Origin: Streptomyces longwoodensis
GTDB lineage: Bacteria; Actinomycetota; Actinomycetes; Streptomycetales; Streptomycetaceae
Direction: 5' to 3'
Assembly: GCF_001514125.1 (NCBI RefSeq)
Contig: NZ_KQ948551.1
Coordinates: forward strand, 147,291 to 211,290
DNA: 64,000 bases
The translations under genes were made by a program, and so were the position numbers. The notes beneath the pieces are model-generated. The model saw only the letters and a list, made by a program, of their open reading frames with translations. It made no database searches and had not been told where the DNA came from. This document shows, piece after piece, positions 53,502-63,336 of the stretch (position 1 is the first letter of the stretch; each line of letters begins with the position of its first letter).

Positions 53502-54047
53502 TCACTCCCCGAACAACACCTCCTGCTCCCCCTCCCGCTCCCGCCGCACCCGCCGCCCCCGCATCCCCACCACCGCCGTCGTCACCGCCGCCGTCACGCC
53601 CAGCGCCGCCGGGACCATCCAGCCGCGGTCGGCCACGTGGTGCAGGGCGTGGTCCAGGGAGAGGCGGCCCGGGCCCGTCACCGCCAGGCCGGCCGCCGCC
53701 AGGCCCAGGCTCGCCGCGTACTCGTAGCCGCCCTCCTGGGCGAAGAAACCGTTGGGTACGTGCACCGCCGCCGCCCCCGCCATCGCCCCGGCCGCCGCCG
53801 CGCCCGCCGCCGGGGTCGCCAGGCCCAGGGCCAGCAGCGCGCCGCCGCCGGTCTCCGCCAGGCCCGCCGCCGTCGCGCTCGCCCTGCCCGGGCGGTAGCC
53901 CACCGACTCCATGAACTGGCCCGTGCCCTCCAGGCCGTGCCCCCCGAACCAGCCGAACAGCTTCTGCGCCCCGTGCGCCACCAGCACCCCGCCCGTGCCC
54001 ACCCGGAGCAGCAGCAGGCCCAGATCACGTCGGTTGTACAAGGTCAC
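53502..54047 (-). CDS. DoxX family membrane protein
   Basis: The 181-residue protein has four membrane helices of the DoxX type: LGLLLLRVGTGGVLVAHGAQKLFGWFGGHGL and GLAETGGGALLALGLATP. Members are linked to thiol or oxidative stress membrane complexes. The GTG at 54047 follows GAGGAG and starts VTLYNRRDLG; the last 25 residues are Arg/Glu-rich and cytoplasmic. Confidence 0.9.
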   Translation of the reverse strand: MTLYNRRDLGLLLLRVGTGGVLVAHGAQKLFGWFGGHGLEGTGQFMESVGYRPGRASATAAGLAETGGGALLALGLATPAAGAAAAGAMAGAAAVHVPNGFFAQEGGYEYAASLGLAAAGLAVTGPGRLSLDHALHHVADRGWMVPAALGVTAAVTTAVVGMRGRRVRREREGEQEVLFGE

Positions 54048-54517
54048 GGTGACTCCTCTGCGCGGTGCGTCCCGGATGCGTCCACCGTCGCACCCCCACC
54101 GTCCCCCCGCCCCGCCCACACCGCCGTTCGGGTGACGGGTGGCCACCCGCGCCCGCACCAAGGGCGGGTACCGCACGGGCCGTTCCGGCCTCGGCATGGC
54201 CTCGGCATCCGTGGCCCTCGGTCAACGCCATGGCAGCCGCCCCGTGGCCGGTGCTTCCCCCGCGACTCTCCGCGAGGTCCACCCCCACCCGGCCCGGAGC
54301 GGCTGCCTCCCCCCTGGATATGGCGTGTGGAACCACCAGGTCGGCACAAGGTCTGCGGAAGCTTCGTGTTCCAACTGTGAAGTTCCCGTGCAGGAGAGTT
54401 GAGCATAAGTCCGTCATCGGCCGCAATGGGCCGGACGGAGAAATTCCACTTGTGCAGGTTGAGGAGTTGACGAGCCGTGGGGCGGCGTGACGCGCCGAGT
54501 TGTCCCCGCCACGCCCG
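54048..54517. other. Intergenic stretch without a supported gene
   Basis: These 470 bases between the DoxX start and the SDR stop hold no reading frame with a good ribosome site and family match. Bases 54310-54480 are lower in GC than the flanks. An open frame ending EHKSVIGRNGPDGEIPLVQVEELTSRGAA (stop 54490) lacks a credible start. It may be a decayed gene or a long leader. Confidence 0.5.
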
Positions 54518-55288
54518 TCAACCGCGGCCCACGTACGGCATCGTCGTCGCCAGCACCGTCGCGAACTGCACGTTCGCCTCCAGCGGCAGCTCCGCCATGT
54601 GCCGTACCGTGCGCGCCACATCGGCCACGTCCATCACCGGCTCCGCCACGACCTCCCCGTTGGCCTGGAGCACGCCGGCGCTCATCCGGGCCGTCATGTC
54701 GGTGGCCGCGTTGCCGATGTCGATCTGCCCGACCGCGATGCGGTACGGCCGCCCGTCCAGCGAGAGGGACTTGGTCAGGCCGGTCAGTGCGTGCTTGGTC
54801 GCCGTGTAGGCCGCCGAGTGCGGGCGCGGGGCGTGCGCGGAGACCGAGCCGTTGTTGATGATCCGCCCGCCCTGCGGCCGCTGCTCCTTCATCTGCAGGT
54901 ACGCCGCCTGCGCGCACAGGAACGCCCCGTTGAGGTTGGTGTCCACCACGTGCCGCCACGCGTCGTACGCCAGCTCCTCCACCGGCACTCCGCCGGGCCC
55001 GAACGTGCCCGCGTTGTTGAACAGCAGGTCCAGCCGCCCCCACCGCTCCCGCACGGCCGCGAACAGCGCGGCCACCTCCTCGGGCCGCGAGACGTCCGTC
55101 CGTACGACGAGACGGTCCGCGTCCGGCACCAGCGCCGCCGTCTCCTCCAGGGGCTCGGTGCGGCGGCCGGCCAGCGCCACCGACCAGCCCGCCCGCAGCA
55201 GCTCCGTGGCCACCGCGCGGCCGATGCCGGAACCGGCGCCGGTGACCACCGCGATCGTGCTCTTGTCCTCAGTACCCGTGGCGTCCAT
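54518..55288 (-). CDS. SDR family NAD(P)-dependent oxidoreductase
   Basis: The 256-residue protein has the classical SDR signature: [21 protein letters not shown] (cofactor loop), [10 protein letters not shown] (NNAG), [31 protein letters not shown] (catalytic Ser, YxxxK) and Asn. Arg in AGRRTEPL hints at NADP. It reduces or oxidises an alcohol/ketone of unknown identity. ATG at 55288 is the natural start. Confidence 0.93.
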   Translation of the reverse strand: MDATGTEDKSTIAVVTGAGSGIGRAVATELLRAGWSVALAGRRTEPLEETAALVPDADRLVVRTDVSRPEEVAALFAAVRERWGRLDLLFNNAGTFGPGGVPVEELAYDAWRHVVDTNLNGAFLCAQAAYLQMKEQRPQGGRIINNGSVSAHAPRPHSAAYTATKHALTGLTKSLSLDGRPYRIAVGQIDIGNAATDMTARMSAGVLQANGEVVAEPVMDVADVARTVRHMAELPLEANVQFATVLATTMPYVGRG

Positions 55289-55420
55289 GGGGCGGCAGCG
55301 TAGGCGAGGTCCGCCATTCGGGACAGATCCGTCCGCCATCCGGGTTGCCGCGACGGGGACGGCGCGTGTCGTCCCCGGCCGCCGCCGGGGCTCCTCCCTG
55401 AACTGTCCGGGGAGGAAAGA

Positions 55421-57076
55421 ATGACAATCGCAGCAATGCCGCCGCGGCGCGAGCCCGCCCCGCACCCGGCCACGTTCCGTGCCGCGGCCCGCCGGATCGG
55501 CCGGCGCCGCTTCCTGACCACCGGTGCCGCCGCCATGGCCCTCGCCTTCGCCGTGGACCTGCCGCGCACCGGTGTGGCCGCCGCCGCGGAGATGAACGCG
55601 GCGCGCATCGACTCCGACCCCTTCACCCTCGGCGTCGCCTCCGGCGACCCCCAGCCCGGCTCGGTCGTGCTGTGGACCCGGCTCGCCCCGGCGCCGTACC
55701 AGCCCGACGGGGGGCTGCCCGCCGAGCGGATCGACGTCGACTGGGAGGTGGCCCGCGACCCGGCGTTCGCCACCGTGGTCAGCCGGGGCACCGCCACCGC
55801 CCACCCCGAGTTCCACCACAGCGTGCACGTCGAGGTCGCCGGCCTCGACCCCGACCGCGTGCACTACTACCGCTTCCGCGCCGGCACCTGGCTCAGCGAG
55901 ACCGGCCGCACCCGCACCGCACCCGAGCAGGGCGCCGTCGTCCCCTCGGTGCGCTTCGCCCTCACCGCCTGCCAGGCGTACCAGGACGGCTACTTCACCG
56001 CCTACCGCCACCTCGCCGAGGACGACGTCGCCTTCGTGTTCCACCTCGGCGACTACATCTACGAGTACGCGGTCGACGCGGTCGGCGGCGCCCGGAACTA
56101 CACCGACCGCACCGTGCCGTCGCTGTACGACCGCGAGGCCGCCTCGCTGGAGGACTACCGGCTGCGCTACGCCCTCTACAAGTCCGACCCGGACCTGCGC
56201 GCCGCGCACGCCGCGCACCCCTTCGTCGTGGCCTTCGACGACCACGAGACCGAGAACAACTACGCCGGGTCGATCCCCGAGAACGCCGTCCCGCCGGAGG
56301 AGTTCCTGCTGCGCCGCGCCGCCGCCTACCGGGCCTACTGGGAGAACCAGCCGCTGCGCACCGCCCAGCAGTCCGTCGGCCCCGACCTCCAGCTGTACCG
56401 CAGGCTGCACTGGGGACAGCTCGCCCAGTTCGACGTCCTGGACACCCGCCAGTACCGCTCGGACCAGGCCTACGGCGACGTGGCCCACACCCCCGGGCCC
56501 GAGTCCACCGACCCGGCCCGCACGATGACCGGCGCCACCCAGGAACGCTGGCTGCTCGACGGCTGGCGCTCCTCGCGCGCGGTGTGGAACGTCGTCCCGC
56601 AGCAGGTCACCTTCGCCCAGCGCAAACTCGACCTGAACCCCGTCGCCAAGGTCTCCATGGACGCCTGGGACGGCTACCCGGCCTCCCGCCGCCGCATCCT
56701 CGACGGCGTCAAGGCGGCCGGCCTGGACAACCTGATGGTGCTCAGCGGCGACGTGCACGTCGGCTACGCCTTCGACCTCAAGGACGACTTCGACGAGCCG
56801 TCCTCGCGTACCCTCGGCACCGAGATCGTCGCCACCTCGATCACCAGCGGCAAGGACGGCTCCCAGCGCCCGGGGAACTGGAACACGTACATGAGCGCCA
56901 ACCCGCACCTGAAGTTCTACGACGGCCGCCGCGGCTACGCGACCGTCCAGCTGGGCCTGTCGCGGGCCCGCGCCGACTTCAGGACCGTGCCGTACGTGAC
57001 CCGGCCGGGCGCGGCGATCAGCACGGCCGCGTCGTTCGTCACCGAGGTCGGCCGGCAGGGGCTCACCCCGGCGTGA
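55421..57076 (+). CDS. phoD: PhoD family alkaline phosphatase, Tat-exported
   Basis: The 551-residue protein has a Tat signal ([19 protein letters not shown]) and the PhoD_N plus phosphatase domains: [32 protein letters not shown] (metal Asp), [12 protein letters not shown] (metal His/Asp), and [11 protein letters not shown] (Asp and His ligands). PhoD uses Ca2+ and Fe3+ to release phosphate from phosphodiesters and monoesters. It ends ready for secretion to the wall. I did not find a clear PHO box upstream. GGGGAGG lies at 55409-55415 before the ATG at 55421. Confidence 0.95.
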   Translation: MTIAAMPPRREPAPHPATFRAAARRIGRRRFLTTGAAAMALAFAVDLPRTGVAAAAEMNAARIDSDPFTLGVASGDPQPGSVVLWTRLAPAPYQPDGGLPAERIDVDWEVARDPAFATVVSRGTATAHPEFHHSVHVEVAGLDPDRVHYYRFRAGTWLSETGRTRTAPEQGAVVPSVRFALTACQAYQDGYFTAYRHLAEDDVAFVFHLGDYIYEYAVDAVGGARNYTDRTVPSLYDREAASLEDYRLRYALYKSDPDLRAAHAAHPFVVAFDDHETENNYAGSIPENAVPPEEFLLRRAAAYRAYWENQPLRTAQQSVGPDLQLYRRLHWGQLAQFDVLDTRQYRSDQAYGDVAHTPGPESTDPARTMTGATQERWLLDGWRSSRAVWNVVPQQVTFAQRKLDLNPVAKVSMDAWDGYPASRRRILDGVKAAGLDNLMVLSGDVHVGYAFDLKDDFDEPSSRTLGTEIVATSITSGKDGSQRPGNWNTYMSANPHLKFYDGRRGYATVQLGLSRARADFRTVPYVTRPGAAISTAASFVTEVGRQGLTPA

Positions 57077-57145
57077 CGCCCCCGGCCCCCCCGGCCCCCC
57101 CGGCCCCCCGGCCCCCCCGGCCCCCCGGCCCCCCCGGCCCTCCGG
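57077..57145. repeat. C-rich low-complexity tract (GGCCCCCCC-type)
   Basis: About eight units of GGCCCCCCC/CCCCCGG run from just after the phoD stop. Such runs are hard to replicate and may vary in length; the region may also act as a terminator. Between it and the Rsm22 gene, GTCAGGCGTCCC is repeated three times. Confidence 0.85.
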
Positions 57146-57195
57146 CCCACCGGGGCCGGCACCGGCACCGGTCAGGCGTCCCGTCAGGCGTCCCG

Positions 57196-58197
57196 TCAGG
57201 CGTCCGGCGCGCCGTCCCCGGCGGGCGGCCAGCCGTCGCCCCAGTCGGCGTCCCGGGCCGCCTTGTACAGGTCCCCGTGCCGCTTGGTCACCGTCGCCCG
57301 CCGCAGCCGCTCCTCGGCCTCGCACAGGTCGAGGAGCACCTGCCCCTTGCGGATCTGCGGCCGCCGGACCACCCGCGCGGGGACCGGGGCGACGGGGAAG
57401 CGGGCGGCCGCGACGTAGGCGAACTTCTCGTCCTCGTACGGCAGGGAGCCGCCCTTGACCCGGCGGTGCAGCGAGGACCTGCTGACCCGCGCCGAGAAGT
57501 GGCACCAGTCCGTGCCGGGGGCGATCGGGCAGGCCGCGTCGTGCGGGCAGGGCGCGGCGACCCGGAAGCCGGCCGCGAGCAGCCGGTCGCGGGCCTCCAG
57601 CACGCGCGCATAGCCGTCCGGGGTGCCCGGCTCGACGATCACCGCGGCCCCGGCGGCGGAGGCCACGGCGGCCAGCAGCGCGGTGCGGTCGGCGGGGGAC
57701 AGCTCGTTGAGGACGTAGGAGACGGTCACCAGGTCCGTGGGCGGCAGGGTGAGCGCGGCGCCGATGCGGGCGCGTTCCCAGCGGGCCCCGGCCAGCGCCG
57801 GGTTGGCGGCGGCGATCTCCCGGCCCAGCTCCAGCGCCGGCTCGGACCAGTCCAGGACCGTCACCGGGCGGGAGCCGGCCCAGGTCGCGGTCGCCGCCCA
57901 GGTGGCGGCGCCGGTCCCGCCGCCGACGTCGAGGTGGCCCGCCGGGGCCCAGCCGGGGGCGGCCGCGGCGAGGGCGCCGAGGGCCGTGCGCACCGCCTCG
58001 AACGTGGCCGGCATGCGGTACGCGGCGTACGCGGCCACGTCGGCGCGGTCGCGCAGGATGGGGGCGTGGGTCGGGGTGGCCCCTCGGTAGGTCGCGATGA
58101 GCCGGTCGACCGCCCGCGCCGCCTGGGACGGCGGGAGCCCGTCGAGCAGGCGGTCGAGCGCGGTACGGAGGTCGTCGTCCGAGGGCAGGTCGTTCAC
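57196..58197 (-). CDS. Rsm22-like methyltransferase
   Basis: The 333-residue protein begins with a helical part (ATYRG), then [42 protein letters not shown] (SAM loop), [26 protein letters not shown] and [19 protein letters not shown] Cys cluster follows ([18 protein letters not shown]), then [14 protein letters not shown] and [13 protein letters not shown]. This is the Rsm22/METTL17 family tied to small ribosomal subunit assembly, with a possible Fe-S site at the cysteines. GTG at 58197 is the start. Confidence 0.92.
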   Translation of the reverse strand: MNDLPSDDDLRTALDRLLDGLPPSQAARAVDRLIATYRGATPTHAPILRDRADVAAYAAYRMPATFEAVRTALGALAAAAPGWAPAGHLDVGGGTGAATWAATATWAGSRPVTVLDWSEPALELGREIAAANPALAGARWERARIGAALTLPPTDLVTVSYVLNELSPADRTALLAAVASAAGAAVIVEPGTPDGYARVLEARDRLLAAGFRVAAPCPHDAACPIAPGTDWCHFSARVSRSSLHRRVKGGSLPYEDEKFAYVAAARFPVAPVPARVVRRPQIRKGQVLLDLCEAEERLRRATVTKRHGDLYKAARDADWGDGWPPAGDGAPDA

Positions 58198-58238
58198 CCG
58201 CCGATTCTAGGCGTCGCCCGTCCACACCTCGGACACGG

Positions 58239-59363
58239 TCACTTCACCGCCCGGGCGAGGAGCGTGGCCGCCGCCGCCCGCGGGGTGCTGTCGGGGGCGC
58301 GGCGGCGCGGGTGGACCGTGGTGGCCAGCAGGACGAGGAACGTGTCCGTGACCGGGTCCAGCACCAGCGAGGTGCCCGTGAACCCGGTGTGGCCCGCCGC
58401 GCTCCGGCCCGCCAGCTCGCCCATGAACCACGGCTGGTCCACGGCGAAGCCCAGCCCCGGCGGCGCGAGCAGCAGGTCCACGAAGTCCGGGCCCAGGATG
58501 CGCGCGGGACCGTAGGCGCCGCCGCACAGCAGGGCCCGGCAGAACACCGCCAGGTCCCGGCCGGTGGAGAACAGCCCCGCGTGCCCGGCGACCCCGCCCA
58601 GCGCCCAGGCGTTCTCGTCGTGCACGACGCCCCGCAGCATGCCCCGGTCCGCCTTCGCCCACGGCCGCCGCTGGTCCTCGGTGGCGGCCGCGTCCGGGCA
58701 GGGGCCGAAGCGGGTCGCCGTCATGCCCAGCGGCCGGGTGATCCCGTCGTGGACCAGCACGTCCAGCGGGCGGCCGGTCAGCCGTTCCAGGAGGTGCTGG
58801 AGCAGCAGCATGTTCAGGTCCGAGTAGACGGGGAGGCCCGGCTCGGACACCGGCTCCTCCGCGCGCAGCAGCGCCAGCCGCCCGGCGTCGTCGGCGCAGT
58901 CGTACAGCGGCAGCTCCGGCCGCAGCCCGGAGGTGTGCGTGAGCAGCTGACGGACCGTCAGTCCGTGCTTGGCCGCCGCGGGGAAGTCCGGCAGGTACGC
59001 GCCGACGCGCGCGTCGATGCCGAGCGTGCCCCGCTCGATCTGCTGCACCGCCGCCACCGAGGTGAACAGCTTGGTCAGCGACGCCAGGTCGAAGGGCGTG
59101 CCGACGGTCACCGGGACCCGGTCGCCGGGCGGCAGTTCGACACCGCGGTCCGTCTCCGGGTCGTAGCGCGCGTAGCGCACGGCCCAGCCCGCCGCCTCCT
59201 GCACGGCGATCACCGGGCCGCGCCCGGCGACCAGGACGGCGCCCGCAGCCCAGGGGCGCTCGCCCTCCGTGAGGTCGTGCACCGCGCGGGCGAGCGGACG
59301 CAGGCGTTCGGCGTCGAGGCCGGCCCTCTCCGGGGTGTCGACGCGCAGTCTCGGTGCGCTCAG
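58239..59363 (-). CDS. Class C beta-lactamase-like serine hydrolase, CTG start
   Basis: The 374-residue protein has the serine beta-lactamase motifs [12 protein letters not shown] (S-x-x-K), [22 protein letters not shown] (Y-S-D, the Y-x-N-like site) and [14 protein letters not shown] (H-T-G). No signal peptide is present. It may hydrolyse a cytoplasmic ester or peptide. The only start at the family boundary is CTG at 59363, with GGAGGGAG seven bases upstream and a CTGA overlap with the MFS gene. The next GTG is well inside the domain. Confidence 0.88.
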   Translation of the reverse strand: MSAPRLRVDTPERAGLDAERLRPLARAVHDLTEGERPWAAGAVLVAGRGPVIAVQEAAGWAVRYARYDPETDRGVELPPGDRVPVTVGTPFDLASLTKLFTSVAAVQQIERGTLGIDARVGAYLPDFPAAAKHGLTVRQLLTHTSGLRPELPLYDCADDAGRLALLRAEEPVSEPGLPVYSDLNMLLLQHLLERLTGRPLDVLVHDGITRPLGMTATRFGPCPDAAATEDQRRPWAKADRGMLRGVVHDENAWALGGVAGHAGLFSTGRDLAVFCRALLCGGAYGPARILGPDFVDLLLAPPGLGFAVDQPWFMGELAGRSAAGHTGFTGTSLVLDPVTDTFLVLLATTVHPRRRAPDSTPRAAAATLLARAVK

Positions 59364-60667
59364 CTGCCTGCTCCCTCCGCGCCCGTACGGGTGTTCCAGG
59401 GACGGCACATTCCCACGAAGCAGGCCACCGCCACCAGTGACGCGGTCAGCTGGACGAGGGCCATCGGCACCGCCGTGTGCTCCCCGGCCACCCCGACCAG
59501 CGGCGAGGCCACCGCCCCGACCAGGAACGACGCCGTGCCCAGCAGCGCGGACGCGGCCCCCGCCGAGTGCCGGGTCCGCACCAGGGCGAGCGTCTGCGCG
59601 GTGGGCAGCGTCAGGCCCATCGCCGACATCAGCACGAACAGCGCCGCCGCCACCGGGGCGAGCCCCACCGCGCCGAACACGCCGGCCGACATCAGCAGCA
59701 GCGCCGTCGACGCCAGCACCAGCAGCGCCAGACCCGCGGCCAGCACCCGCTCCAGCGGCACCCGGCCCACCAGCACCTTGCCGTTGAGCTGCCCGGCCGC
59801 GACCAGCCCCACCGAGTTCAGCCCGAACAGCAGGCTGAACGTCTGCGGCGAGGCGCCGTAGATCTCCTGGACCACGAACGGCGAGGCGGAGATGTACGCG
59901 AACAGCGCGGCGAAGGCGAAGCCGCCGCTCAGCACGTACCCGGCGAACGGCAGGTCGGCCAGCAGCCCGCGCATCGAGCGCAGCGCCTGCCCGACCCCGC
60001 CCGCGTGCCGGCGGGCCGGCACCAGGGTCTCCGGCAGCCGCGCCCACACCAGCGCGCCCAGCAGCGCCCCGACCACCGTCAGCACCACGAACACGCCCCG
60101 CCAGTCCGTCACCCGCAGCACCTGCCCGCCGATCAGCGGCGCCGCGACGGGCGCCACCCCGGCGATCAGCATCAGCGTGGAGAAGAAGCGGGCCAGCGCC
60201 ACCCCGTCGTACACGTCCCGCGCCATGGCCCGGGCGATGACGATGCCGGCCGAGCCCGCCAGGCCCTGCGCCAGCCGCAGCACGACCAGCAGCTCCACGT
60301 CCGGGGCCGCCGCGCACAGGGCCGTGGCGACGACGTAGACCGCCAGCCCCGCCAGCAGCGGGCGGCGCCGGCCCCACCGGTCGCTCATCGGGCCCACCAC
60401 CAGCTGCCCCAGCGCCATCCCGGCCAGGCACGCGGTCAGCGTGAGCTGGACGCTCGCGGCCGGGGCGTGCAGGGTGCGGGAGACCTCCGGCAGCGCCGGG
60501 AGGTACATGTCCATCGACAGCGCCGGGATCGCGGTCAGCCCGCCCAGCACCAGGGTCACCAGCAGGCCGGCGCCCCGCCCCGGAGGCACGGCCGGCGCGG
60601 TCCCCCGCGCCCTGTCCGGCGCGCCGCCGGTGACCGCCGGCTCCGGTATCGCCCCGCCCTCGGGCAT
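59360..60667 (-). CDS. Bcr/CflA family MFS exporter
   Basis: The 435-residue protein has twelve helices with the DHA1 Bcr/CflA signs: LSMDMYLPALPEVSRTL, GQLVVGPMSDRWGRRRPLLAG (motif A) and RLAQGLAGSAGIVIARAMARDVYDG. It would export drugs or peptides by proton antiport. Its stop overlaps the serine hydrolase start, so the two are translated together; a hydrolase plus exporter pair suggests detoxification or export of a cleaved product. ATG at 60667. Confidence 0.92.
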   Translation of the reverse strand: MPEGGAIPEPAVTGGAPDRARGTAPAVPPGRGAGLLVTLVLGGLTAIPALSMDMYLPALPEVSRTLHAPAASVQLTLTACLAGMALGQLVVGPMSDRWGRRRPLLAGLAVYVVATALCAAAPDVELLVVLRLAQGLAGSAGIVIARAMARDVYDGVALARFFSTLMLIAGVAPVAAPLIGGQVLRVTDWRGVFVVLTVVGALLGALVWARLPETLVPARRHAGGVGQALRSMRGLLADLPFAGYVLSGGFAFAALFAYISASPFVVQEIYGASPQTFSLLFGLNSVGLVAAGQLNGKVLVGRVPLERVLAAGLALLVLASTALLLMSAGVFGAVGLAPVAAALFVLMSAMGLTLPTAQTLALVRTRHSAGAASALLGTASFLVGAVASPLVGVAGEHTAVPMALVQLTASLVAVACFVGMCRPWNTRTGAEGAGS

Positions 60668-60750
60668 GTGGCCCCTCCCTCTCCGACACGTGCGGCACCT
60701 ATGCTCTCAGCTCGTACGGACTGCTGGGACGGTTGCGAGGGCGGGCGGGC

Positions 60751-61752
60751 ATGACGACGGACAGCGTGCGGTGGGGAATCCTGGCCACGGGCGGGATAGC
60801 CGCCGCCTTCACGGCGGACCTGATCGACCTGCCGGACGCCGAGGTGGTGGCCGTCGCCTCGCGCAGCGAGGCCTCGGCGCGGGCGTTCGGCGAGCGCTTC
60901 GGCATCCCCCGCGCGTACGGCGACTGGGCGTCCCTCGCCAAGGACGCGGACATCGATGTCGTCTACGTCGCCACCCCGCACGCCGCGCACCGGGCCGCCG
61001 CCGGGCTGTGCCTGGAGGCCGGGCGCAACGTCCTGTGCGAGAAGCCGTTCACGCTGAACGTCCGCGAGGCCGGGGAACTCGTCGACCTCGCGCGGCGCGA
61101 GGGGCGCTTCCTGATGGAGGCGATGTGGATGTACTGCAACCCGATGCTCCGCCGCCTGAAGCAGCTCGTCGACGACGGCGCGATCGGCGAGGTGCGCACC
61201 GTGCAGGCCGACTTCGGCCTCGAGGGCCCCTTCCCGCCCGCGCACCGGCTGCGCGACCCCGCCCAGGGCGGCGGCGCGCTGCTCGACCTCGGCGTGTACC
61301 CGGTGTCCTTCGCCCAGCTGCTGCTCGGCGAGCCGGCCGGGATCGCCGCCCAGGCCGTGCTCTCCGACGAGGGCGTCGACCTGCAGACCGGCGCCGTGCT
61401 GTCCTGGGAGTCCGGCGCGCTCGCCGCGCTGCACTGCTCCATCGACGGCGGCACCGGCACGTCCGCGTCGGTCACCGGGACGCGCGGGCGGATCGACCTG
61501 CCCGCCGGGTTCTTCCACCCCGAGCGGTTCGTGCTGCACCGCACCGGGCGCGAGCCGGAGGAGTTCGTGGCGGACCCGGCCGACGGCCCCCGTACGACGC
61601 TGCGGCACGAGGCGCGCGAGGTGATGCGGGCGGTCCGGGCGGGGGAGACCGAGTCGCCCCTGGTCCCGCTGGACGGCACCCTCGCGGTGATGCGCACCCT
61701 GGACGCCGTCCGCGAGCGGATCGGGGTGCGCTACCCGGCCGAGGAGGCGTGA
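60751..61752 (+). CDS. Gfo/Idh/MocA family oxidoreductase
   Basis: The 333-residue protein has an N-terminal Rossmann fold (WGILATGGIAAAFTADL, EVVAVASRSEASARAFGE) and the conserved NVLCEKPFTLNVREAGELVDLA, where the E-K-P Lys is catalytic; the C-terminal domain reads QADFGLEGPFPPAHRLRDPAQGGGALLDLGVYP. It oxidises or reduces a sugar or cyclic polyol with NAD(P). ATG at 60751 opens the domain. Confidence 0.92.
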   Translation: MTTDSVRWGILATGGIAAAFTADLIDLPDAEVVAVASRSEASARAFGERFGIPRAYGDWASLAKDADIDVVYVATPHAAHRAAAGLCLEAGRNVLCEKPFTLNVREAGELVDLARREGRFLMEAMWMYCNPMLRRLKQLVDDGAIGEVRTVQADFGLEGPFPPAHRLRDPAQGGGALLDLGVYPVSFAQLLLGEPAGIAAQAVLSDEGVDLQTGAVLSWESGALAALHCSIDGGTGTSASVTGTRGRIDLPAGFFHPERFVLHRTGREPEEFVADPADGPRTTLRHEAREVMRAVRAGETESPLVPLDGTLAVMRTLDAVRERIGVRYPAEEA

Positions 61753-61788
61753 GGCGGGGGCCGGCCGGGGCCGCGGTAGCGTCGGGTC

Positions 61789-62397
61789 ATGGTCAACCGT
61801 CCGGACGCCCGTCGCCGCAGTGAGAAGTCCCGCCGCGCCATCTACGACGCCGCGCTCTCCCTGGTCGGCGAGGTCGGGTACCCGAGGACGACGGTCGAGG
61901 GGATCGCCGCCCGGGCCGGGGTCGGCAAGCAGACCATCTACCGCTGGTGGCCGTCCAAGGCGGACGTGCTGCTGGAGGCGTTCCTCGACCTGGGGGAGCG
62001 GGTCGCCGAGGAGGCCGGGCAGCAGCCGTACCGGATCCCCGACACCGGTGACCTCGCCGCCGACCTCAAGGCGGTGCTGCGGGCCACGGTCGACGAACTC
62101 CTCGACCCCCGCTTCGAGGCGCCCTCGCGCGCCCTGGCCGCCGAGGGGCTGGTGAACGAGCAGCTGGGGCGCGCGTTCGTGGCCAAGCTCCTGGAGCCCC
62201 AGCTCCAGCTGTACGTCGAGCGGCTGCGCTCCGCCCAGGAGGCGGGCCAGGTCCGCGCCGGGGTCGATCCGCGCATCGCGCTGGAACTGTTCGTCTCCCC
62301 GCTCGCCCAGCGCTGGCTCCAGCGCACCGGTGAGATCTCCCACACCTACACCGACACCCTCGTCGACTACGCGCTGCACGGACTCGCCCCCCGCTGA
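61789..62397 (+). CDS. TetR/AcrR family regulator
   Basis: The 202-residue protein starts with RRSEKSRRAIYDAALSLVGEVGYPRTTVEGIAARAGVGKQTIYRWWPSKADVLLEAF, the canonical TetR HTH, and a helical TetR_C domain (about 80-195). It is 36 bases from the oxidoreductase gene in the same direction, probably its partner; the ligand is unknown. ATG at 61789. Confidence 0.93.
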   Translation: MVNRPDARRRSEKSRRAIYDAALSLVGEVGYPRTTVEGIAARAGVGKQTIYRWWPSKADVLLEAFLDLGERVAEEAGQQPYRIPDTGDLAADLKAVLRATVDELLDPRFEAPSRALAAEGLVNEQLGRAFVAKLLEPQLQLYVERLRSAQEAGQVRAGVDPRIALELFVSPLAQRWLQRTGEISHTYTDTLVDYALHGLAPR

Positions 62398-62574
62398 CGC
62401 GCCCGCCCCCGCCCGCCCCGCCCGCCGTGAGCCGGGCGGAGCACCCGGTGACCGGTGTGCGCCCCCGCGTGCTCCTCGTCCCACCTGCCCGGACGCGGCC
62501 CCCCGGTCCCCCGGAGCGCGGGAAGGTGGGACCATGGGGCATGCTGTCCGCACAACAGCGAGGCGAGGGGACGG

Positions 62575-63306
62575 ATGAGCGCGGAGTTCGGTGGCCGGAC
62601 CGGCCTGCGGGGCAGGATCTCCCAGTGGCTGCGCGGGAGCGGCCCGCAGGAGGCCGCCGGCGACGGCGGCCGTGAGGAGCTGCTGCTCGCCGCCGCCGGA
62701 GCGGGACTGCCGCTCGCGCCCGCCGCGCACCCCGCCGCCGGCTACCGGTGCTCCTGCGACCGCGTGGGCTGTCCCACCCCCGCCCGGCACCCGGTGTCCT
62801 TCGCCTGGCAGACGCAGTCCACCACCGACCGCGCCCAGGTCGAGCGCTGGGCCCGCCACGAGCCGCAGGCCAACTTCATCACCGCGACCGGCATGACCCA
62901 CGACGTCCTGGACGTGCCCGTGGAGGCCGGCCGCGAGGCCCTGGAGCGGCTGCTGAACTCCGGCGTGGAGGTCGGCCCGGTCGCCGAGAGCGACGACGGC
63001 CGCATGTACTTCTTCACCCTCACCCGCGGCACGCCCGAGGACGAGGACGAGTGGTGGCCCTGCGAGCTGGACTGCCACCCCGAGACCATGGACGAGCACC
63101 CCGGCCTGCGCTGGCACTGCCGGGGCTCCTACGTCCTCGTGCCGCCCTCCCGCCTCCCCGGCGACGACGGGCAGTCGGTGCACTGGGTGCGGGGCCCGGA
63201 ACACCCCCTGCCCGAGCCGCTGACGCTGCTGGAGTCCCTCACGGACGCCTGCGCCAAGTACGCGGGGCAGGACCAGTCGTCCTCCCCGTGGCCCCTGCGC
63301 CACTGA
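62575..63306 (+). CDS. Stand-alone prim-pol-like protein (bifunctional primase/polymerase N-domain)
   Basis: The 243-residue protein has GLPLAPAAHPAAGYRCSCDRVGCPTPARHPVSFAW, the start of the bifunctional DNA primase/polymerase N-domain with its Cys-rich insertion, and NFITATGMTHDVLDVPVEAGREALERL, aligned to the catalytic D-x-D strand. Here one acidic residue appears to be replaced by Pro, so activity is doubtful. No helicase domain follows. Such orphan copies occur throughout Streptomyces. The ATG at 62575 follows GAGGGGACG. Confidence 0.85.
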   Translation: MSAEFGGRTGLRGRISQWLRGSGPQEAAGDGGREELLLAAAGAGLPLAPAAHPAAGYRCSCDRVGCPTPARHPVSFAWQTQSTTDRAQVERWARHEPQANFITATGMTHDVLDVPVEAGREALERLLNSGVEVGPVAESDDGRMYFFTLTRGTPEDEDEWWPCELDCHPETMDEHPGLRWHCRGSYVLVPPSRLPGDDGQSVHWVRGPEHPLPEPLTLLESLTDACAKYAGQDQSSSPWPLRH

Positions 63307-63336
63307 GGCACCGGGCCCGCGGGGGACGGCCCGGCG

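Noticed and set aside
55289..55420. PHO box upstream of phoD
   Set aside because: No pair of GTTCACC-like direct repeats could be found by eye.
54518..58225. 1235-codon minus-strand frame
   Set aside because: Only its lower end is the real SDR gene; the remainder lies opposite phoD and in another frame of the Rsm22 gene.
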